NCBI GenBank assembly: GCA_944321925.1
Contig: CALUND010000016.1
Coordinates: forward strand, 115,748 to 179,747
Length of the DNA stretch: 64,000 nt
Reading direction: 5' to 3'
From: an uncultured Rikenellaceae bacterium
GTDB taxonomy: Bacteria > Bacteroidota > Bacteroidia > Bacteroidales > Rikenellaceae
In this document: piece by piece, positions 9,109-18,500 of the stretch
How the letters are laid out: each line of letters opens with the position of its first letter
Position numbering within the stretch: the first letter of the stretch is position 1
Notes under the pieces: generated by a model
Databases searched by the model: none
Seen by the model: the letters and a program-made list of their open reading frames with translations, nothing else
Told to the model about the DNA's origin: nothing
Position numbers and translations under genes: made by a program

Positions 9109-11142
9109 TTATTCGGCTACGGGGAACATACAGATCCGGAATTTGGCGCAACCGTACGGAATCAGGACGATGGTCGTATCGGTTCCGTCGATTACCTTGC
9201 CCGCGGGAAGCGGGTAGAGAGGCGACGGATTCCAATTGAATGCTTTCGCCGGCACTTCGAGTTTGAGCGGCGAGTTGTAAGGCCAATCCCAACGGTCGGG
9301 CATCTCTTCCCGCGTTATTTTGATCTTCTCAGGGGCGACCGAAGGAAGTGCATATCGCCACTCTCCTTCACCCTGGGTGTTGGCATCGATGTCGGGCAGA
9401 GGGAGCGAGAAGAGCAGCGGTCCGTACCAGACGCAGCGGAACGGATTGTCGATCTGATCCAGCAGCGAGATCGGACGGTTGTTTTCCCGGAAATAGGGCG
9501 TTGTGGGGAACGGGGTCTCTTTCCCTTCGGAGATGGATGGCTGCATCGGCAGCAGAAGCGTCACCTGATCTCCCTTTCTCCATTTCCGATCGATCCGGGC
9601 GAACCCTTCTTCCGAAACCTCGATCTCGATCGCACTGCCGTTTACGGAGATTTGCGGATCCTTGCACCAGCCAGGGATGCGGAGGTAGAGCGGGAATGTG
9701 ACTTTTTTGTCGGGCAGGATCGTGAGACGGATCGTCTCCTCGAAGGGATATTGGGTCTCTTCGACGATCTCGACCGGAATATCGCTCTTTCCTGCTACGA
9801 GTTTCACACGGGAAGGACCGTACAGTGTGGCGGCTGCTCCGAAGTCGGGCGTTCCGGCCCACATGTGCATGATGTAGAAGGGGAGGATGCGATTCGAGTT
9901 CCCGGCGCAGCAGAGTACGTCGTGACCGGTTGGCCGATAGACATAGCTCCGGTCACCCACATTGGCTGGATTGCGCGGCTCTTCGGCCGGAAGTACGCCC
10001 TGCACCCGGTTGGGACTCTGGTAGTAGCAGAGACTCTGGTAGTCGCGTGCCAAAGGTTGCGGAGCGGCGTTGAAGAATACCCGTTCGATACGGTCGCCCC
10101 ATTTGCGGTCGCCCGTGATCTCGAACATCTTTTGGTAGGACCATTCGGAGGTGGCCACGTTGCAGGTCTCCGTGTGGCGGGTGGAGCCGATGCCGGCAAG
10201 GTGCTCCTCGCTCGATGCGACACCATAAGGAAGCATGTGGTTCTGTTCGATCCATTCGTAGCAGCTTTCCGAGGCCCGAAGCAGTGTCGTGTCGCCGGTG
10301 CAGAGATAGGCGATGGCCGGGATGCGGGTATCTTCGTACGTAGCCACGCCGTGACCCGTTGCAAGTCTCCCCTGGCGCCACTCTTCCGCCGTTTGACGGA
10401 ATGAGGGTGTGTTTGCCATGCTGAGAATGGTGTCGAGGATGCTTCGGCAACCGCTCATCCGGTAGGTATCGAGCATGGGGTCGATGTTGGCGATGCCGTT
10501 GTGGCTCATGAATTCGTTTTTCAGCGGTTGCAGCGGATAGTGTGCATAGACCTTTACGAGGGCTTGCAGGATGCGTTCATCGCCCGTAGCCTGGTAGTAT
10601 GCCACCAGGGCCCGTCCGATATGGGAAGAGGCCCAGTTGTTGAAGTTGGAGTTGGCCAGGTCGATATCCGTCCAGTGGATGAAGCTGCAGCGATCACTCG
10701 CGAGGACTCCATTCACTACGCCGTCGAGTCGTTGGGAGACTTTTTCGATCAGGGCCGAATCTTGCAGGATGTATGCCAGTCGTACCGCTCCGTCGAGCCA
10801 ATAGGCACACTGTTCGAGAGGCCATCCCGTTCCATTGGTTTTGTTGGCGCCGAGGGCATCGATACCGATTCCTTTCCAGCCGTCGCGGAACGTGGGGGCC
10901 CATTCGTCGAGATGTCCGGTGGTTCCGTTGGCGGCAGCCCTGGCCTGGTCGCCGATCCATCCCTCCGGACAGATGGCTCCGGGAACCAGTGGAATCAGTC
11001 GCAGGGGGGCTTTCATCGAGCTGTCCATCGACATCGCCCTGCGTTGTACGTAGTTTGCATATTCCGGATGCTTCTGGCATGAAGCATAGAGAAGGGAGGA
11101 TAAGAACAACACACACAGATTAAAGCGCGTAAATTTTTTCAT
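9109..11142 (-). CDS. GH127-type (DUF1680) glycoside hydrolase lipoprotein
   Basis: A 677-residue protein starting with a lipoprotein signal peptide (LLYASCQK, Cys22). The middle is an alpha/alpha-barrel typical of DUF1680. The family's zinc/thiolate site is intact by motif: Glu325-Thr-Cys327 (RHTETCNVAT) and the Cys411-Cys412 pair (VLCCAGNSNR), matching the Glu-x-Cys and Cys-Cys arrangement of the beta-L-arabinofuranosidase HypBA1 of GH127. A beta-rich C-terminal region follows. Related families GH137, GH142 and GH146 have the same fold, so arabinofuranosidase activity is likely but the exact linkage is not known. It is the last gene of a minus-strand series behind porX and tsaE (40-base gap), an odd setting, as there are no SusC/SusD partners. 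Confidence 0.85.
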   Translation of the reverse strand: MKKFTRFNLCVLFLSSLLYASCQKHPEYANYVQRRAMSMDSSMKAPLRLIPLVPGAICPEGWIGDQARAAANGTTGHLDEWAPTFRDGWKGIGIDALGANKTNGTGWPLEQCAYWLDGAVRLAYILQDSALIEKVSQRLDGVVNGVLASDRCSFIHWTDIDLANSNFNNWASSHIGRALVAYYQATGDERILQALVKVYAHYPLQPLKNEFMSHNGIANIDPMLDTYRMSGCRSILDTILSMANTPSFRQTAEEWRQGRLATGHGVATYEDTRIPAIAYLCTGDTTLLRASESCYEWIEQNHMLPYGVASSEEHLAGIGSTRHTETCNVATSEWSYQKMFEITGDRKWGDRIERVFFNAAPQPLARDYQSLCYYQSPNRVQGVLPAEEPRNPANVGDRSYVYRPTGHDVLCCAGNSNRILPFYIMHMWAGTPDFGAAATLYGPSRVKLVAGKSDIPVEIVEETQYPFEETIRLTILPDKKVTFPLYLRIPGWCKDPQISVNGSAIEIEVSEEGFARIDRKWRKGDQVTLLLPMQPSISEGKETPFPTTPYFRENNRPISLLDQIDNPFRCVWYGPLLFSLPLPDIDANTQGEGEWRYALPSVAPEKIKITREEMPDRWDWPYNSPLKLEVPAKAFNWNPSPLYPLPAGKVIDGTDTTIVLIPYGCAKFRICMFPVAE

Positions 11143-11182
11143 TTTTAAGTTAGGTTTTAGGTTGGTTGATTGATTTTTGTGT

Positions 11183-11599
11183 TCAGAGGATCTGTATCGA
11201 GCGACTTTCGTCAGGACGTACTTCGATTTTTATGTGCAGCGCATCGTCCGGAATCAGTTCCGCGATCTTCTCGGGCCATTCGACAAGACACAAATCTCCG
11301 CTGAAGAAATACTCTTCATAGCCGATGTCGAAAGCCTCTTCCGGTCGTTCGATGCGGTAGAAATCGAAATGGTGGATTCTGTGTCCGTCGCGGGTAAGGT
11401 AGTCGTTGACGAGGGCGAAGGTGGGGCTGGTTACCACATCGTCGGACCCGAGTTGCGCAACGATTTCGGAAATGAGCGTGGTTTTTCCTGCGCCCATGTC
11501 TCCATAAAAAGCGATGATGTGCCGGCCTGCAGCCGCTTGAATGATGGCTTCGGCGGCTTCCGGAATATCGCTGAGGCTTTCGAGCAGGATCTCTTTCAT
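11183..11599 (-). CDS. tsaE: tRNA threonylcarbamoyladenosine biosynthesis ATPase TsaE
   Basis: A 138-residue P-loop ATPase that, with TsaB and TsaD, completes the t6A37 modification of tRNAs reading ANN codons. The Walker A motif is GDMGAGKTT; TSPTFALVNDY, HHFDFYRI and VEWPEKI are the family's signature blocks. Length is normal. It starts 17 bases after the porX stop, so the two are probably co-transcribed. Confidence 0.95.
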   Translation of the reverse strand: MKEILLESLSDIPEAAEAIIQAAAGRHIIAFYGDMGAGKTTLISEIVAQLGSDDVVTSPTFALVNDYLTRDGHRIHHFDFYRIERPEEAFDIGYEEYFFSGDLCLVEWPEKIAELIPDDALHIKIEVRPDESRSIQIL

Positions 11600-11616
11600 G
11601 GTTTTTGGGGGTGAGG

Positions 11617-13176
11617 TCAGCTTTTGGGGCGTAATACGATGTAGGGGACGATCATCTCCTCCATCGATATGCCGCCGTGCTGGAACGTGTGTTTGTAGTA
11701 TTTTATGAATTGGTTCGAGTTGTTGTGATAGACAAAAAAGTCGCGGTTGTAGGCGAAGACATAGCTCGAAGAGATGTTGCTCTTCGGGAGTTGGATCTCT
11801 TCGGGTCTCGTGATCTCGTAGACCTCTTTGGAATTGTAGCCGTTCAGGCTGCGTCCGGTTTTGTAGCGGAGATTCGATGAGGTGTCGCGGTCGCCGATGA
11901 TTTTGATGGGGTTGTCCACCCGGATGGTACCGTGGTCGGAGGTGATGATCACCGTGTGTCCTTTTTCGGCCAGCAATCGCATGAGGGTGAGCAGGTCGCT
12001 GTGTTCGAACCAGGAGCGGGTGAGCGATCGGAAAGCCGCCTCGTCCTCGGTCAGCTCGCGTATGATCTCGGTTTCGGTTCGGGCATGCGAGAGAATGTCG
12101 AGGAAGTTGTAGACGATCACCGAAAAATCGGCTTCGTATACCTTATTAATATTATCGATCAATTTGCGTCCGGCTTCCGGGCGGATCAGTTTGTCGAAAG
12201 ACAGTTTGTAGTTTCGTCCGGTGCTCTGCATCTGCCGGCGCAGGAAATCCTCTTCGTATTGGTTTTTGCCCCCCTCTTCGTTGTCGTTGAGCCAGAGGTT
12301 CGGCATCAGTTTGTCGATGGCCAGGGGCATCAGTCCTGCAAAGATCGCGTTGCGTGCGTATTGCGTGGCCGTGGGAAGGATGGCACAGTAGAAATCTTCG
12401 GTGAGGATGTCGTACAGCCCGCTCAGGGCGCTGCTTATGGCCCGCCACTGGTCGTAGCGGAAATTGTCGATCAGCAGCAAGGTGGTTTTTTGGTTGGTAT
12501 CGACTACCGGAAAGATGCGGTTGCGCATCAGGGTGTGCGACATGATGGGGGTGTCGTCCTCTTTGCGGTTGATCCAATTGCTGTAATTGCGGCGGACGAA
12601 TTTGCTGAATTCGTTTCCGGCCTCCTCCTTTTGGTAGGCGAGCACCTCGCGGATGCTTTGGTCGGCGGAATCGGTCAGCTCGATCTCCCAACTCACCAGT
12701 TTGCGATAGATCGAACACCAGTCGGCAAAATTTTTGGCGTCGGAGACCGCCATGGCGATTCGTCCGAATTCGGCTCGATAGTCTGCGGTAGCCTGTTCGG
12801 TTTCGAGTTGTCGGCTGTGGAGGTTCTTTTTGATCGAGAGCAACACCTGGTTCGGGTTCACCGGCTTGATGATGTAGTCGGCTATTTTCGAGCCGATGGC
12901 TTTGTCCATGATGTGCTCCTCTTCACTTTTCGTGACCATGATGACGGGCAACGAGGGGCGAGCGTCTTTGATGTGGGGAAGAGTCTCCAGTCCGGTCATT
13001 CCGGGCATCATTTCGTCTAATATAACCAGGTCGTAAGGATTCTCCTGGACCAGTTCGATGGCGTCGTATCCGTTGTTGCAGCTGTCTACTTCGTATCCTT
13101 TTTCCTGTAAAAAAAAGATGTGCGGTTTGAGAAGTTCCACTTCGTCGTCCACCCAGAGTATCTTGCCTGTATTCAT
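11617..13176 (-). CDS. porX: PorX: response regulator with PglZ-type phosphatase domain
   Basis: A 519-residue two-domain protein known as the PorX regulator of the type IX secretion system in Bacteroidota. Residues 1-120 are a receiver domain: acidic pocket WVDDE (9-12), phospho-acceptor Asp54 (VILDEMMPG) and the conserved Lys in YIIKPVNP. The rest is an alkaline-phosphatase-like PglZ domain with metal-binding blocks LLLIDNFRYDQW and IITSDHGTIR. The start at 13176 is preferred to a longer frame from 13224 because a TAnnTTTG promoter element at 13207-13200 lies between the two. No partner kinase (PorY) or secretion gene is in the window. Confidence 0.93.
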   Translation of the reverse strand: MNTGKILWVDDEVELLKPHIFFLQEKGYEVDSCNNGYDAIELVQENPYDLVILDEMMPGMTGLETLPHIKDARPSLPVIMVTKSEEEHIMDKAIGSKIADYIIKPVNPNQVLLSIKKNLHSRQLETEQATADYRAEFGRIAMAVSDAKNFADWCSIYRKLVSWEIELTDSADQSIREVLAYQKEEAGNEFSKFVRRNYSNWINRKEDDTPIMSHTLMRNRIFPVVDTNQKTTLLLIDNFRYDQWRAISSALSGLYDILTEDFYCAILPTATQYARNAIFAGLMPLAIDKLMPNLWLNDNEEGGKNQYEEDFLRRQMQSTGRNYKLSFDKLIRPEAGRKLIDNINKVYEADFSVIVYNFLDILSHARTETEIIRELTEDEAAFRSLTRSWFEHSDLLTLMRLLAEKGHTVIITSDHGTIRVDNPIKIIGDRDTSSNLRYKTGRSLNGYNSKEVYEITRPEEIQLPKSNISSSYVFAYNRDFFVYHNNSNQFIKYYKHTFQHGGISMEEMIVPYIVLRPKS

Positions 13177-13199
13177 CGGTTTGTTTGCTTCCACTTTGA

Positions 13200-13225
13200 C
13201 AAATGTAGGGATTATTTTCTGCAAA
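13200..13225 (-). promoter_or_regulatory. Promoter of porX-tsaE-GH127
   Basis: On the minus strand, TTTG (13225-13222) and TACATTTG (13207-13200) with a short 14-base spacer. The -7 element is perfect; the spacer is shorter than the usual 19-20, so the -33 element is uncertain. It fixes the porX start at 13176. Confidence 0.6.
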
Positions 13226-13391
13226 TAACGTGCGGCGGATTAGATTTATGATGCGAGGATAAAATCTTTGAGGGAAAGAACGGTTTTGGCATGTCGTTTG
13301 GTCTGATCTGGGCTATATGATTGTAAGATAGCGATGTGATGTGAAAATGAGGGGCCGATTGCCCGTAGATTGAAAAAAAATCTCTACAGGA

Positions 13392-13423
13392 TTGGAAATT
13401 AATCGAATAAAACCGTATATTTG
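13392..13423 (+). promoter_or_regulatory. Promoter of the HU gene
   Basis: TTG (13392-13394), 21 bases, TATATTTG (13416-13423). A leader of about 40 AT-rich bases follows. Confidence 0.7.
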
Positions 13424-13470
13424 TCAGAAATTTTTCGAGGAATCTAAAACTTTACTAAAAATTTACCGAT

Positions 13471-13743
13471 ATGACAAAAGCAGATATTGTTAACGAGATC
13501 GCCAAAAGCACAGGCGCAGAGAAGGTTCTCGTACAGAAAATCGTTGAGGAGTTCATGAGCAGCGTGAAAAACTCCTTGATTCAAAACAACAATGTCTATC
13601 TGAGAGGATTCGGCAGTTTCATTATCAAGAAACGTGCTCAGAAAGTGGCTCGTAATATCTCCAAAAACACGACCATTACGATTCCTGCTCACAACATTCC
13701 GGCATTCAAGCCTGCAAAGAGCTTCGTTGCCAAGGTGAAGTAA
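13471..13743 (+). CDS. HU/IHF-family DNA-binding protein
   Basis: A 90-residue nucleoid protein. It has the HU fold pattern: helical N-terminus with MTKADIVNEIAKSTG, then GFGSFIIKKRAQKVARN, the start of the DNA-binding arm, and TITIPAHNIPAFKPAKSF at the C-terminus. Length is typical. It has its own promoter and is followed after 44 bases by a tiny basic-protein gene and a strong terminator, so the two probably form one transcript. Confidence 0.95.
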   Translation: MTKADIVNEIAKSTGAEKVLVQKIVEEFMSSVKNSLIQNNNVYLRGFGSFIIKKRAQKVARNISKNTTITIPAHNIPAFKPAKSFVAKVK

Positions 13744-13787
13744 TTTCGAAAGAAACTTCAGTTTTATTTTAATTTATATATTCGACT

Positions 13788-13880
13788 ATGCCAAGCGGAA
13801 AGAAAAGAAAAGGGCATAAAATGGCTACCCACAAAAGAAAAAAACGTCTTCGCAAGAACCGTCACAAAAAGAATAAATAG
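13788..13880 (+). CDS. 30-residue basic protein of the AURKAIP1/COX24 (mS38/bS22-like) type
   Basis: A 31-codon frame (ATG 13788, TAG 13878-13880) encoding a Lys/Arg-rich peptide that begins MPSGKKRKGHKMATHKRKKR and ends RKNRHKKNK. The HKxxTHKRKKRxRKNRHK pattern is that of the DUF1713/COX24_C family, which includes mitochondrial mS38 (AURKAIP1) and mycobacterial ribosomal protein bS22. A small-subunit ribosomal role is inference from those relatives. It lies between HU and RNase G and directly before a strong terminator. Confidence 0.8.
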   Translation: MPSGKKRKGHKMATHKRKKRLRKNRHKKNK

Positions 13881-13905
13881 GGTAGCTCTATTATGTCTGC
13901 AATGC

Positions 13906-13950
13906 ATAAATAAAGCTAAAGACGCTATGGGGCTCTTTAGCTTTATTTAT
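13906..13950 (+). terminator. Intrinsic terminator after HU and the small basic protein
   Basis: A perfect 17-bp AT-rich stem (13906-13922 with 13934-13950) and 11-base loop, followed by TTGTTT. It separates this unit from the RNase G gene. Confidence 0.85.
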
Positions 13951-13984
13951 TTGTTTCCCCGTTTCGGGATAACTCAAGTCAAGA

Positions 13985-15529
13985 ATGAATAAGGAACTCA
14001 TCATAAACGTAGCACCCAGCGAAGTAACCATTGCCCTGGCCGAGGACAAAGTGCTTGTGGAGTTGAGCAAAGAGAAGTGTCAGCGGGGCTTTGCAGTGGG
14101 GGATATCTATTTGGGGCGTGTGCGGAAGATCATGCCGGGACTCAATGCCGCGTTTATCAATGTGGGGCATGAAAAGGACGCCTTTATCCACTATCTCGAC
14201 CTGGGTGCACAGTTCGATACCTTGCACAAACTGGTCAAGAACCTTGCTGCAAAGAAACGTACATCCCGGTTCGAGAATCTGAAACTGGCCCAACCGATCG
14301 GCAAAGGGGGAAAACTTTCCGACCACATCGCCGTGGGAGATCCGATTCTCGTTCAGATAGCCAAAGAAGCCATATCGACCAAGGGCCCCCGGCTGACTTC
14401 CGACATTTCGTTGGCCGGCCGCAACATCGTGCTGTTGCCCCTTTCGAACAAAATATCGATTTCACAGAAAATCCGTCAGAACAGTGAACGCAAACGATTG
14501 AAAAAGATCGTCGACACGGTTCTTCCCCATAATTACGGCGTCATCATTCGTACGGCGGCCCAGGGCCAAAACGATCGGGAGATCGAGCAGGATATTCTCG
14601 CGCTCATTAAAAAATGGGAGGCTGCGCTCGCTCGTATAAAATCCGATACGCCTCCAGCCCTGCTCAGCGAAGAGATGAATCGCGCCAATACGATGATCCG
14701 CGATCAGTTGAGCGGCTCGTTCAGCGCCATTCATGTCGACGACAAGGCCATGGCTGAGGAGATCAGGGCTTACATCAAGCAGATCGCTCCGGAAAAGAGC
14801 CGGATCGTCCGGCTTTATAAAGGCAATGTGCCGATTCTCGATAATTTCGATATCACGCGGCAGATCAAGTCGTTGTTTGCCAAGTATGTGTCGCTCAAGC
14901 GGGGCGCCTATCTGATTATCGAGCATACGGAGGCCCTTCACGTGATCGATGTCAACAGCGGCAATCGTACCAAGGCGGAAAACGATCAGGAGAAAACGGC
15001 GATGGATGTCAACCTCGCCGCTGCGGCCGAAATCGCCCGGCAGTTGCGATTGCGGGATATGGGCGGCATTATCGTGATCGACTTCATCGACCTGCACAAG
15101 GCCGAGAACCGGCAGATTCTTTTCGATCGGATGAATGAACTGATGGCCGGAGATCGGGCCAAGCATACGGTACTTCCGCTTTCGAAATTCGGTCTGATGC
15201 AGATTACCCGCCAACGCGTAAGGCCCGAAGCGATTTCCGAGGCGACGGAGGTGTGTCCCTATTGTCACGGTACGGGTGCGGTAAGTCCTACGATCCTGCT
15301 CGATCAGCAGATCGAAAACCGAATTTCCTACTACGCGCTCGACAAGGGAATCAAACAGCTCACGTTGCGGGTGAGTCCTTATGTCGCGGCTTTTCTGAAG
15401 AGAGGCTTCCCGTCGCTTAAGATGCGCTGGATGTTGAAATACCGGTGTCGCCTGCATGTCGAGGAGGACCAGTCGATCGGACTGATCGAGACCAAGATTT
15501 TCGATCGCAAGCGCCGGGAGTTGAATTAA
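13985..15529 (+). CDS. rng: Ribonuclease E/G family endoribonuclease
   Basis: A 514-residue RNase G-type enzyme for single-strand RNA cleavage in rRNA maturation and mRNA decay. An S1-like RNA-binding segment is inserted near residues 35-125 (GDIYLGRVRKIMPGLNAAFINVG). The catalytic Mg-binding region is VIDVNSGNRTKAENDQE and GIIVIDFIDL around 320-370. The zinc-link CPYCHGTG lies near residue 424. It lacks the long C-terminal degradosome scaffold of E. coli RNase E. It is followed after 7 bases by mfd. Confidence 0.94.
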   Translation: MNKELIINVAPSEVTIALAEDKVLVELSKEKCQRGFAVGDIYLGRVRKIMPGLNAAFINVGHEKDAFIHYLDLGAQFDTLHKLVKNLAAKKRTSRFENLKLAQPIGKGGKLSDHIAVGDPILVQIAKEAISTKGPRLTSDISLAGRNIVLLPLSNKISISQKIRQNSERKRLKKIVDTVLPHNYGVIIRTAAQGQNDREIEQDILALIKKWEAALARIKSDTPPALLSEEMNRANTMIRDQLSGSFSAIHVDDKAMAEEIRAYIKQIAPEKSRIVRLYKGNVPILDNFDITRQIKSLFAKYVSLKRGAYLIIEHTEALHVIDVNSGNRTKAENDQEKTAMDVNLAAAAEIARQLRLRDMGGIIVIDFIDLHKAENRQILFDRMNELMAGDRAKHTVLPLSKFGLMQITRQRVRPEAISEATEVCPYCHGTGAVSPTILLDQQIENRISYYALDKGIKQLTLRVSPYVAAFLKRGFPSLKMRWMLKYRCRLHVEEDQSIGLIETKIFDRKRRELN

Positions 15530-15536
15530 CCGAATC

Positions 15537-18500
15537 ATGGCTGCCGGCGATCAGATTCTCCGCCTTTTCGAGACGAGTCGAGCATTCCGTGAATTGGTCG
15601 ACGTGCGGTCGCATCATCGTGTAGTCGCCCTCTCGCGGCTTGCGGGGTCGGCCTATGCGTTCGTCGCGGCTGCCGCATTACGGCAACTCGGCGGAATACA
15701 CATCTTCGTCTGCGAAGACCGGGATGAGGCGGCTTATTTCTGCAACGATCTCTACGCGCTCGTCGGCGAAGAGCGCGTACTTTTTTTCCCGACCGGTTAC
15801 AAACGTTCGGCTCGGTTCGATCGCGAAGATGCGTCGGGTATGGTGCAGCGCACGGCAGCGTTGAATGCGGTGCGTAGTTTTCAGGATGGCTTTCTGGCTC
15901 TGTGTACCTATCCGGACGCCCTGGTGGAGAAGGTGGCCGATCAGGAGGAGATCGCGGCCTGCGCCCTGAGGCTGCGGGTGGGTGATCGCCAGGCTCCCGA
16001 AGAGGTGGCTGAGCAGTTGGCCAATCACGGTTTCGAACGGGTCGATTTTGTCTACGAGCCGGGGCAGTATTCGTTGCGCGGCGGAATCCTCGATATTTTT
16101 TCCTTCTCTTCCAATCGTCCTTTCCGAATCGACTATTTCGACGATGAAATCGCTTCGATCCGGATTTTCGACATCTCTTCCCAGTTGTCCGCCGAGAAGG
16201 TGGAGCAGTGCGAGGTGCTTCCCGACCTGAAGGAGATGCAGGAGCGGAGGGTCTCTTTCGCCTCGTTTGCGGGCGAGGTGTCCTGGTGGCTGGACGATCC
16301 GGATTACATGCTTGCCCGGATCGACGAGGTGCGGGTAAAATGGCTTTCCGAACTGGAAGACCCGGCTTCGATCGATCGTCTGGCAACCAGCGCGAAGGCC
16401 TTTGTAAAAGAGACCGAGGGGCGGTTTCTCTATCTCCGCAAGGAGAGCGCGCGGCGACAGGCCGAGGCGGTCGTCGAATTCTCGACCGCGCCGCAGCCCA
16501 AGTTCAATAAGCAGTTCGAACTGTTGGCCGACCACATTGCCGAAAACGGAGAGAAAGGCTATGTGACCTATCTTCTGTCGGAAAACCGTGCACAGATCGA
16601 ACGGTTGCAGAATATTTTCTCTTCGCTCCATCGGCAGGTGGACTTCAGCTCCTTGCCCTTGACGCTTCATGAGGGATTCGTGGACAGCGATCTGAAAATT
16701 TGTCTTTATACCGACCACCAGATATTCGACCGTTATCACCGTTATCGGATTCGCGGAGAGATCGATCGTGACGAGAGTCTTACCGTGGCCGAACTCAACC
16801 AGTTGAAAGTGGGCGACTACGTGGTCCACATCGACCATGGTGTAGGTCGGTTCGGGGGTCTGGTGAAGAGTTACGAAAATGGCAAGGGGGTCGATGCCAT
16901 AAAACTGGTCTACCGGGACAACGATGTATTGCTCGTCAATGTCCACAACCTCCATCGCATTGCCCGTTACAAGAGCGGCGACAGCGAACCTCCCAAAATT
17001 TACAAACTCGGTTCGGGGGCTTGGCAGCGGATGAAAAATGCCACGAAAAAGGCTGTCAAGGACATCGCCCGCGAGCTGATCGCGCTCTATGCCAAACGAA
17101 AAGCGAGCGGCGGATTCGCCTTTTCGCCGGACAATTATCTGCAGCACGAGCTGGAGGCTTCGTTCATTTACGAAGATACGCCCGATCAGCAGAAAGCGAC
17201 CGAACTGGTCAAAAAAGACATGGAGTCGCCCGAACCGATGGATCGTCTGATTTGCGGCGATGTGGGATTCGGCAAGACGGAGGTGGCGATCCGTGCGGCG
17301 TTCAAGGCGGTCTGCGACTCGAAGCAGGTGGCGGTCCTGGTACCTACCACCATTCTCTCTCTGCAGCACTACCGCACCTTCTCCGAACGGCTGCGTGGTT
17401 TCCCGGTTCGGGTCGAACACCTCAATCGGAGCAAAAGCAGCAAAGAGGTGAAACAGATCCTGGAGGAGGTCGCATCCGGTCGGATCGACATTCTCATCGG
17501 GACGCACAAGATACTCGGCAAAGGGGTACAGTTCAAGGACCTCGGATTGCTGATCATCGATGAGGAGCAAAAGTTCGGCGTGGCCAGCAAGGAGAAGTTG
17601 CGTCAGATGAGCGTCGGGGTCGATACGTTGACGCTTACGGCGACGCCCATCCCCCGGACGCTCCAGTTCTCCCTGATGGGCTCGCGCGACCTTTCGGTGA
17701 TCTCGACACCTCCGGCCAACCGGCAGCCGATCGTGACCGAATCGCACGTGTTCAGCGAGGAGGTCGTACGGGAGGCGATCGAATTCGAGTTGGCGCGCGG
17801 CGGTCAGGTCTACTACGTGCACAACCGGGTCGAAGATATTGTGCAGGTGGAGGCGATGATCCGCGGACTCTGTCCGAAGGCTCGCACCGTGGTGGTGCAT
17901 GGACAGATGAATGCGCAGCAGATCGAGAAACTGATCATGGATTTCATCTACGGAGAGTACGATGTATTGGTGGCAACGACCATCGTGGAGAACGGAATCG
18001 ACATCCCGAATGCCAATACGATCATTATCGACGATGCGCAGCGTTTCGGCCTGAGTGACCTGCATCAGCTTCGGGGACGGGTCGGCCGTTCCAACCGCAA
18101 GGCCTATTGTTACCTGCTCTCTCCGCCGGATGATTGCCTCTCTCCCGACGCGCGTCGTCGGTTGCGGGCCATCGAGGAGTTCTCCGATCTGGGTTCGGGA
18201 TTCAATATCGCCATGCAGGACCTCGATATCCGAGGGGCAGGCAATTTGTTCGGGGCCGAGCAGAGCGGATTCATTGCCGATATCGGCTTTGAAACCTACC
18301 AGAAGATTCTTTCCGAGGCGGTGGCCGAGTTGCGTGCCGAGGGGCTCCAGGGTACGGAACAGCTGGTGGAGCCGGGTCGGGAGCCGGAAAGGGTGCGTTA
18401 CGTGGAGGATTGCTACATCGAGACAGACCACGACGCCGAGCTGCCCGATAGCTACATCGAACAGAGCGCCGAAAAATTGCGTCTTTACCGACAGCTCGAC

